NCBI GenBank assembly: GCA_964425695.1
Contig: CAYRNF010000003.1
Location: 1 to 64,000 of the forward strand
Source of the DNA: JAKPBU01 sp964425695
Lineage (GTDB): Bacteria; Pseudomonadota; Gammaproteobacteria; Xanthomonadales; Xanthomonadaceae
DNA length: 64,000 nt
Direction of reading: 5' to 3'
Shown here: in pieces, positions 58,464 through 64,000 of the stretch
How the letters are laid out: each line of letters starts with the position of its first letter
Position numbering within the stretch: the first letter of the stretch is position 1
Translations under genes and position numbers: made by a program
Notes under the pieces: model-generated
Told to the model about the DNA's origin: nothing
What the model saw: the letters and a program-made list of their open reading frames with translations, nothing else
The model's database searches: none

Positions 58464-61049
58464 CTACAGCGTCCGCTGCACCTCGACGCGCTCGAAGCAC
58501 TCGATCTTGTCGCCCGGCTGGACGTCGTCGTAGGCCTTCACGCCGATGCCGCACTCGGTGTTCATGCGCACTTCGTCCACGTTCTCCTTGAAGCGGCGCA
58601 GCGATTCGAGTTCGCCTTCGTAGATGACCGTGTCGTCGCGCAGCACGCGGATCGGCTTGCTGCGCTTGACCACGCCTTCCACCACCATGCAGCCGGCGAC
58701 AGCGCCGAACTTGGAGCTGCGGAACACGTCGCGCACTTCCGCCACGCCGATGATCTCCTCGCGGATCTCCACGCCCAGGATGCCGGACGCGACCTGCTTC
58801 ACCTGGTCGATCACGTCGTAGATGATCGAGAAGTAGCGCAGGTCCACGCCGTTGCTTTCGATCACGCGGCGCGCGGACGCGTCGGCACGCACGTTGAAGC
58901 CGATGATGGTGGCCTTGGAGGTGACCGCGGAATTGGCGTCGGATTCGGTGATGCCGCCCACGCCCGAGCCGATCACGTTGATCCGGATCTGCTCGTTGGA
59001 CAGCGCGGTCAGCGCCTCGCGCAGCGCCTGCACCGAGCCCTGCACGTCGGCCTTCACGATCAGCGGCAGGCTGAGCTGGCCTTCGGCCTGGCCCATCTGC
59101 GCCATGATGTCTTCCATGCGGTTGCCGGCCGCCGCGACCAGGCGGGTCTCGCGACGCTTGGTCTCGCGCTGCTGGGCCACTTCCTTGGCCAGGCGCTCGT
59201 CGGCGACCACCACGAAATCGTCGCCCGCATCCGGCACGCCGGACAGCCCGAGCACCTGCACCGGGATGGACGGGCCGGCGCTGTCGACCTGCTTGCCGAC
59301 TTCGTTGAACAGCGCACGCACGCGACCGTACTGCACGCCGCACACCACGTAGTCGCCCTTGGCGAGCCGGCCCTGCTGCACCAGCACGGTCGCCACCGGG
59401 CCGCGGCCCTTGTCCAGCGACGATTCGATCACCACGCCCGAGGCGCGGCCATCCTGTGTGGCCTGCAGCTCGAGCACCTCGGCCTGCAGGGTGATCGCGT
59501 CCAGCAGCGCGTCCACGCCCTGCCCGGTCTTGGCCGACAGCTCGACCATCTGCGTGTCGCCGCCGAAGTCCTCGGCCACCACTTCCTGCGCCAGCAGCTC
59601 GTTCTTGACCCGCATCGGGTCCGCGTCGGACTTGTCGATCTTGTTGATCGCCACGATCAGCGGCACCTTGGCCGCCTTGGCGTGCTGCACCGCCTCGATG
59701 GTCTGCGGCATCACGCCGTCGTCGGCGGCCACCACCAGCACCACGATGTCCGTGAGCTTCGCGCCGCGCGCGCGCATCGAGGTGAAGGCGGCGTGGCCGG
59801 GCGTGTCCAGGAAGCTGATGACGCCGTTGGCGGTTTCGACGTGGTACGCGCCGATGTGCTGGGTGATGCCGCCGGCCTCGCCCGAGGCCACCTTGGTGCT
59901 GCGGATGTAATCCAGCAGCGAGGTCTTGCCGTGGTCCACGTGGCCCATGATGGTGACCACCGGGGGACGCGGCGCCCTCTCGCCCTGCGTGCCCTCGACA
60001 TGGGCGAGCAGTTCCGACTCGGCGTCGTCGCTGGCGGCGGCCACGGCCTTGTGGCCCAGTTCCTCGGTGACCAGTACCGCGGTGTCGTGGTCGATGGTCT
60101 GGGTGATGGTGGCCATCACGCCCATCTTGAACAGCGCCTTGACCACGTCGCCGCCCTTGACCGCGAGCTTGGCGGCCAGGTCGGCGACGGTGATCGCCTC
60201 GCCGATCGCGACTTCGCGCACGACCGGTGCGGTGGGGCGCTCGAAGCCCTTGCCGGTCCGCGACTGTTCGACCGCGCGGCGCGGCTTGGTGCGGCCGCGC
60301 GACGACGCGCCGCGGCGTGCGCGTTCGCTGGCGCTCAGGTGCAGCTGCCCGGCGAAACGCGCCGCGTTGTCGTCGTCTTCCACGCCGGCCACCATCACGT
60401 GGGAGCCGCGGTTGCCCTTGTGCTTCGGGCCCAGGCTGCGCTCGGCGTCGCGCGCAGGCGCGGTGCTGGGCTTGTGGTGTCCGTGGCCGTGCGCCTTCTT
60501 GGGCGCCTCCTCGTCGGTGCCGGTCGCCACGGCGGCCGCGGCCAGCTCGGCCTCGGCGCGCAGGCGCGCGGCCTCTTCCTCGGCCTTGCGCTTCTGCTCG
60601 GCGGCCCGGTCCGCGCGCTGGCGGTCGGCTTCGGCCAGCTGCTTCTGCTCGGCCAGGTTGCGCTGGCGCGATTCCTCGAGCTTGCGCAGGATCTCGGCGT
60701 GCTCGTCGTCCTGCGCCACGGGTGTCCCCTCGGTCGGCTTGACCAAGGTGACCTTCTTGCGCACGACCACGTCGACCGTGCTCTTGTTCTTGCCGCCGCC
60801 GACGGTGATTTCCTGCTTGCGGCTACGGCTGAGCGTGATCTTGCGCGGCGCGGCCACTTCCTCCGCGGCGCCTTCCGACTTGCCGTGCGAACGCTTCAGG
60901 AAGCCGAGCAGCTTCAGCTTCTCGGCGCTGGTCACGACCTGGTCGGGGCCGCTGAAGGACATGCCCGCCTCGGACAGCTGCTCCAGCAGTTTCTCGACCG
61001 GCGTGTTGACCAGTTCGGCGAGCTTGCGGATGGTGGTTTGCTGCGACAT
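58464..61049 (-). CDS. infB: Translation initiation factor IF-2
   Basis: The GTPase that brings fMet-tRNA to the 30S subunit. 861 aa: IF2-N fold MSQQTTIRKLAELVNTPVEK, a charged coiled-coil linker (EESRQRNLAEQKQLAEADRQ), a second IF2-N (ITVADLAAKLAVKGGDVVKA), the G domain from about residue 365 (MGHVDHGKTS, DTPGHAAF, NKIDK, SAKTGQG), and C-terminal domains ending KIECFERVEVQRTL. The start is the Met at 61049 used by relatives. nusA is 107 bp upstream with a strong GC palindrome between. Confidence 0.97.
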   Translation of the reverse strand: MSQQTTIRKLAELVNTPVEKLLEQLSEAGMSFSGPDQVVTSAEKLKLLGFLKRSHGKSEGAAEEVAAPRKITLSRSRKQEITVGGGKNKSTVDVVVRKKVTLVKPTEGTPVAQDDEHAEILRKLEESRQRNLAEQKQLAEADRQRADRAAEQKRKAEEEAARLRAEAELAAAAVATGTDEEAPKKAHGHGHHKPSTAPARDAERSLGPKHKGNRGSHVMVAGVEDDDNAARFAGQLHLSASERARRGASSRGRTKPRRAVEQSRTGKGFERPTAPVVREVAIGEAITVADLAAKLAVKGGDVVKALFKMGVMATITQTIDHDTAVLVTEELGHKAVAAASDDAESELLAHVEGTQGERAPRPPVVTIMGHVDHGKTSLLDYIRSTKVASGEAGGITQHIGAYHVETANGVISFLDTPGHAAFTSMRARGAKLTDIVVLVVAADDGVMPQTIEAVQHAKAAKVPLIVAINKIDKSDADPMRVKNELLAQEVVAEDFGGDTQMVELSAKTGQGVDALLDAITLQAEVLELQATQDGRASGVVIESSLDKGRGPVATVLVQQGRLAKGDYVVCGVQYGRVRALFNEVGKQVDSAGPSIPVQVLGLSGVPDAGDDFVVVADERLAKEVAQQRETKRRETRLVAAAGNRMEDIMAQMGQAEGQLSLPLIVKADVQGSVQALREALTALSNEQIRINVIGSGVGGITESDANSAVTSKATIIGFNVRADASARRVIESNGVDLRYFSIIYDVIDQVKQVASGILGVEIREEIIGVAEVRDVFRSSKFGAVAGCMVVEGVVKRSKPIRVLRDDTVIYEGELESLRRFKENVDEVRMNTECGIGVKAYDDVQPGDKIECFERVEVQRTL

Positions 61050-61099
61050 TCGGTTCCCGTTTCTTTGCCCGCGGCTGCGCCACGGGCCGAATTGGTGGA

Positions 61100-61130
61100 T
61101 TGTAGGGCGGGCCCGGGCCCGCCGCATTCA
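61100..61130. repeat. GTAGGG dyad upstream of infB, perfect 18-bp palindrome
   Basis: ATTGTAGGGCGGGCCCGGGC continuing CCGCCGCATTC; GGCGGGCCCGGGCCCGCC reads the same on both strands. It shares almost all positions with the copy at 57902. Confidence 0.75.
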
Positions 61131-61156
61131 CGCTGCGGGCAGCGCCCGCACCGCCT

Positions 61157-62668
61157 TTACCCTTCCCGCTCGAGGCGTGCGATCTCCTCGGCGCGCGCGG
61201 CCAGGATCAGGGCCGCGGCCCGCTCCTCGTCGAGCCCGTCGATGCCGAACTCGGCCACCTCGTCGGCGCCCAGGTCGGACAGGTCTTCCGCGGTGCGCAC
61301 GCCGTTGGACGCCAGCGCGTAGGCGGTCTCGTCGTCCATGCCTTCCAGCGACAGCAGGTCCTGCGCGGGGGCGTTCTCGTCCAGCTCCTCCTCGACCGCC
61401 AGCGCATCGTTGAGCAGCGCGTCGCGGGCGCGGGAGCGCAGCTCCTCCACGATGTCCTCGTCGAAGCCTTCCACCGCCAGCAGCTCGCCCACCGGCACGT
61501 AGGCGATTTCCTCGACGGTGTTGAAGCCTTCGCTGACCAGGATGCCCGCGATCTCCTCGTCGACCTCGAGCTTCTCGACGAACAGCTCGCGCGCCTTCTG
61601 CTGCTCGGCCTCGGACTTGGCCTGCACCTGGTCGGCGGTCATCACGTTGAGCTGCCACCCGGTGAGGCGGCTGGCCAGGCGCACGTTCTGGCCGCCCTTG
61701 CCGATGGCCTGCGCCAGGCGCTCCTCGGCCACCGCCAGGTCCATCGAATGCTTCTCTTCATCCACGATGATCGACTGCACTTCAGCCGGCGCCATCGCGT
61801 TGATCACGAACTGCGCCGGGTTGTCGCTCCACAGGATGATGTCCACGCGCTCGCCGTTGAGCTCGTTGCTCACCGCCTGCACGCGCGAACCGCGCATGCC
61901 GATGCAGGCGCCGATCGGATCGGTGCGGTTGTCGTGCGCCAGCACCGCGATCTTGGCGCGGTCGCCGGGGTCGCGCGCGCAGCCCATGATCGACACCAGG
62001 CCCTGGCCGACTTCCGGCACCTCGAGCTTGAACAGCTCCATCATGAATTCCGGAGCGGCGCGGCTGACGAACAGCTGCGGGCCGCGCGGCTCGCTGCGCA
62101 CGTCGTACAGGTAGCCGCGCACGCGGTCGCCGGTGCGCAGGACGTCGCGCGGGATGCCCTTGTCCTTCGGGATGAACCCTTCCGCGTTGCCGCCGAGGTC
62201 GATGTAGACGTTGCCGCGCTCCACGCGCTTGACGATGCCGTTGATCAGCTCGCCCACGCGGTCCTTCCACGCATCCACCACCTGCTGGCGTTCGGCCTCG
62301 CGCACGCGCTGCACGATCACCTGCTTGGCCGCCTGCGCGGCGATGCGGCCGAAGTCGGGATTCTCGATCTGCTCCTCGATGAAATCGCCGACCTCCACGT
62401 CGTCGCTCTCGTCCAGCGCGTCCATCAGGCGCACCTGGCGGTCGGGCGACTCCATCACCACGTCGTCGGCCACCACTTCCCAGCGGCGGAACGTCTCGTA
62501 GCTGCCGGTCTTGGGATCGATCTGCACGCGCGTCAGCACGTCCTCGTCGGCGTAGCGCTTCTTGGCGGCGGTGGCCAGGGCAGCCTCGATCGCTTCGAGG
62601 ATCACCGATTCCGGCACGCCCTTTTCGCTGGCGACCGCATCGACGACGAGGAGGAGTTCTTTGCTCAT
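61157..62668 (-). CDS. nusA: Transcription termination/antitermination factor NusA
   Basis: Binds RNA polymerase and nascent RNA. 503 aa: N-terminal polymerase-binding domain (MSKELLLVVDAVASEKGVPE), S1 domain (IVKRVERGNVYIDLGGNAEG), KH1-KH2 (IGACIGMRGSRVQAVSNEL, LAQAIGKGGQNVRLAS) and two C-terminal acidic repeats (FVEKLEVDEEIAGILVSEGF; DLLSLEGMDDETAYALASNG). Full length. Follows rimP by 133 bp. Confidence 0.97.
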   Translation of the reverse strand: MSKELLLVVDAVASEKGVPESVILEAIEAALATAAKKRYADEDVLTRVQIDPKTGSYETFRRWEVVADDVVMESPDRQVRLMDALDESDDVEVGDFIEEQIENPDFGRIAAQAAKQVIVQRVREAERQQVVDAWKDRVGELINGIVKRVERGNVYIDLGGNAEGFIPKDKGIPRDVLRTGDRVRGYLYDVRSEPRGPQLFVSRAAPEFMMELFKLEVPEVGQGLVSIMGCARDPGDRAKIAVLAHDNRTDPIGACIGMRGSRVQAVSNELNGERVDIILWSDNPAQFVINAMAPAEVQSIIVDEEKHSMDLAVAEERLAQAIGKGGQNVRLASRLTGWQLNVMTADQVQAKSEAEQQKARELFVEKLEVDEEIAGILVSEGFNTVEEIAYVPVGELLAVEGFDEDIVEELRSRARDALLNDALAVEEELDENAPAQDLLSLEGMDDETAYALASNGVRTAEDLSDLGADEVAEFGIDGLDEERAAALILAARAEEIARLEREG

Positions 62669-62801
62669 GGGTGCGTCACTTTGCGTTTGTGAGTGCGCGG
62701 CACGCGCCGCGGTGGGGTTGTCGGTTGGAACGGCGGGAATGCAGCGGCGGCACGCGGGGGTCGGCGGCGGCGGACGCCGGAAGCCGGCGCGCCGCGGCGA
62801 C

Positions 62802-63347
62802 CTAGTCCCGCTTCGCCTTCGCTGGCTTCCCGCTTGCCGCCTTCTTGCCGGGTTTTTCCTTGGCCAGTCCCAGCGCCGCCCAGTCCGGCACCAGCCTGGC
62901 TTTCTCGATGTTGTCCAGAGCCACGTCCATTTCCGCGCCGTCCACTTCGAAGCGCACCACGTCGCCTTCCACCGACGCGATGCGTCCGGTCAGGCGCCGG
63001 CGCCCGTCCTGCGGCAGCCGCAGCGTCGCCTTGGCCTGCTGCCCGGCGAACCGCGCGAACTGCGCCGCGTCGAACAGCGGGCGATCAACGCCCGGGGAAG
63101 ACACTTCCAGCGTGTAGTTGCCGCTGATCGGATCTTCCACGTCGAGCTGAGCGGACACCTCGCGGCTCACCGCCTCGCAATCCTCGATGCCGACCATGCG
63201 CACCTCGGCTTCTGCCGCCGGAACGTCGATGTACAGGCGCAGCGTCGCACCGCCGGGTGCCGGCAGGTATTCGATGCCAAGCAGCTCCAAACCGAGCGAT
63301 TGCACGGTCGGTGCGAGCAGTGCGGCGATGTCGCGAGCCTTGTCCAT
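62802..63347 (-). CDS. rimP: Ribosome maturation factor RimP
   Basis: Needed for 30S assembly. 181 aa: MDKARDIAALLAPTVQSLGL, LELLGIEYLPAPGGATLRLY, DPISGNYTLEVSSPGVDRPL, then an SH3-like C-terminal domain and a basic tail (KPGKKAASGKPAKAKRD). An in-frame Met 24 nt upstream is less likely since family proteins start at MD/MxxKA. First gene of the operon here; its leader carries two hairpins and a fragment of tRNA-fMet lies further upstream. Confidence 0.95.
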   Translation of the reverse strand: MDKARDIAALLAPTVQSLGLELLGIEYLPAPGGATLRLYIDVPAAEAEVRMVGIEDCEAVSREVSAQLDVEDPISGNYTLEVSSPGVDRPLFDAAQFARFAGQQAKATLRLPQDGRRRLTGRIASVEGDVVRFEVDGAEMDVALDNIEKARLVPDWAALGLAKEKPGKKAASGKPAKAKRD

Positions 63348-63368
63348 GAATGCGGATCCGGAAAACAA

Positions 63369-63391
63369 CAAGGGGCCCGATGGGCCCCTTG
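63369..63391 (-). terminator. Strong hairpin in the rimP leader
   Basis: CAAGGGGCCC and GGGCCCCTTG form a perfect 10-bp stem with a 3-nt loop, followed on the minus strand by TTGTTTTCC, 22 nt before the rimP ATG. It could be a leaky terminator or a leader structure controlling rimP. Confidence 0.6.
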
Positions 63392-63412
63392 TCCGATGTT
63401 GCTGGATACGGC

Positions 63413-63438
63413 GTCGAAACGTCTGGAGCCGTTTCGAC
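63413..63438. promoter_or_regulatory. 9-bp inverted repeat upstream of rimP
   Basis: GTCGAAACG (63413-63421) and CGTTTCGAC (63430-63438) with an 8-nt spacer. Position between the tRNA terminator and the leader hairpin suits an operator or leader stem. Confidence 0.45.
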
Positions 63439-63457
63439 TGGCCCGAGCCCCGCCATC

Positions 63458-63481
63458 AAAAAAAGCCTCCGAAAGAGGCTT
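63458..63481 (-). terminator. Rho-independent terminator after the tRNA-fMet remnant
   Basis: On the minus strand AAGCCTC, loop TTTCG, GAGGCTT, then five further T. It lies 20 nt past the CCA end of the tRNA remnant, where the tRNA terminator belongs. Confidence 0.9.
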
Positions 63482-63501
63482 TCCGTGATGCGCGAAAAGC
63501 T

Positions 63502-63519
63502 TGGTAGCGGGGGCAGGAT
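63502..63519 (-). pseudogene. 3'-terminal 18 nt of tRNA-fMet (probable attachment-site remnant)
   Basis: Minus strand reads ATCCTGCCCCCGCTACCA: the second half of the T arm, the acceptor 3' strand, discriminator and CCA of an initiator tRNA. The other 59 or so bases are absent; at 63520 and above the sequence is unrelated. In many gammaproteobacteria an initiator tRNA gene (metY) stands exactly here, upstream of rimP. A displaced tRNA 3' end is what site-specific integration into a tRNA leaves behind. Confidence 0.7.
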
Positions 63520-63604
63520 ATGGGCGCCATCTGCGCCGACCGCTGCGGATCCCGTTAGGGCGCGCATGATAGGCCGCGCCGTGCGGCGGCGCAACCTGAA
63601 CCGG

Positions 63605-63823
63605 TCAGGGCCACCCGGCGCCATGCCGAATCCGCCCCCTGACCCACCGCTCCACCATCCGCACGGAGTGCGCTTGCGCGAGCCCGGGCACCAGCCGATT
63701 CACCCGCCAGCCCTGCAGCTGCACCCGCCCGTCCGGGTGGACGTAGGCCACGCACTTGTAGTGGTAGTGCAGGTAGCTGAACCCGTCCGAGGCGTGGATC
63801 CAGCGGTACTGGTCGGGGAGCAT
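63605..63823 (-). CDS. Small hypothetical protein (72 aa)
   Basis: Starts MLPDQYRWIHASDGFSYLHY and continues as a Tyr/Trp/His-rich, compact protein with KCVAYVHPDGRVQLQGWRVN; not recognised. Composition is protein-like rather than Arg/Ala-rich shadow. TAGGCT lies 6 nt before the ATG on the minus strand, suiting a leaderless transcript. Position just outside the tRNA-fMet remnant suggests it belongs to an integrated element. Confidence 0.5.
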   Translation of the reverse strand: MLPDQYRWIHASDGFSYLHYHYKCVAYVHPDGRVQLQGWRVNRLVPGLAQAHSVRMVERWVRGRIRHGAGWP

Positions 63824-63883
63824 GGCGGCAGCCTACGGCCGGCGGTCGCATTCGGCGCGACGGCGGCGTCCTACCCTGCGGGC

Positions 63884-64000
63884 ATGAACCGACCCAACTA
63901 CCCGACGAAGGCCGCATGGGCGGCCGCGCAGGCTCGGGACCTGTATGAGAAGGCCGCGGCGCTACCCCTGGTGCCGGCTAGCAACTGGCGCGGCGTGCGG
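63884..64000 (+). CDS. Hypothetical protein, 5' part (runs off the right edge)
   Basis: Thirty-nine codons are visible: MNRPNYPTKAAWAAAQARDL and onward, helical and charged. TACCCT (63872-63877) lies 6 nt before the ATG. It diverges from the 72-aa ORF. Not recognised; likely cargo of the element that starts at the tRNA-fMet remnant. Confidence 0.4.
   Translation, partial: MNRPNYPTKAAWAAAQARDLYEKAAALPLVPASNWRGVR

Overview
The window is high-GC, densely coded chromosome from a gammaproteobacterium, most probably Xanthomonadaceae (Lysobacter/Luteimonas/Stenotrophomonas-like). The pointers are a class III PHA synthase pair phaE-phaC, a MetX-family acyltransferase with the sequence signature of the xanthomonad serine O-succinyltransferase, GTAG-type REP dyads, a large TonB receptor, and the order rimP-nusA-infB-rbfA-truB-rpsO-pnp. 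The genus cannot be fixed from the sequence alone. Most of the window is ordinary core genome; the unusual signals lie mainly between genes and at the right edge.

Region by region. 1-6.3 kb: polyhydroxybutyrate metabolism (phaC, cut by the left edge, phaE with a histone-H1-like tail, and a secreted 3-hydroxybutyrate-oligomer hydrolase lipoprotein), interleaved with pssA and a lipase. 6.6-8.3 kb: an orphan NarL-type regulator, a degenerate array of fifteen 21-bp repeats, and a GNAT acetyltransferase with a G10 tract upstream. 8.4-12.9 kb: an OmpR-type two-component system divergent from a PAP2 phosphatase and an EptA phosphoethanolamine transferase, a lipid A remodelling module with a three-half-site operator candidate. 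12.9-24 kb: a transporter-type hybrid histidine kinase, a PaaK/CapK-like adenylate-forming enzyme, a TonB receptor, a GntP permease, an exported NAD-dependent epimerase-like protein and a BON-domain protein. 24-36.8 kb: an esterase/M20 pair, a GAF-EAL protein, two M14 peptidases, a cysteine-cluster protein, two tandem paralogous small proteins, an exported amidohydrolase, a hybrid kinase and an aminotransferase.

37.4-44.6 kb: a complete cytochrome c maturation operon ccmABCDEFGHI with many 4-nt start/stop overlaps. 44.7-47.1 kb: MetX-type acyltransferase, thiol dioxygenase and a DUF2214 membrane protein. 47.26-48.5 kb: tRNA-Leu(CAA) followed by a visibly AT-richer gene of unknown function and nested palindromes, which looks like a small acquired segment. 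48.5-54 kb: DNA polymerase IV and a DUF1800/DUF1501/SGNH-hydrolase cluster. 54.2-63.3 kb: the translation operon, on the minus strand, with clear intrinsic terminators and several dispersed dyads. 63.5-64 kb: only the last 18 nt of a tRNA-fMet gene, with its terminator, stands upstream of rimP. Beyond it lie unrecognised divergent small ORFs, so an integrated element probably begins here and continues past the window.

Many genes on both strands have no Shine-Dalgarno sequence but a -10-like hexamer ending 6-8 nt before the start codon, which suggests leaderless transcription.
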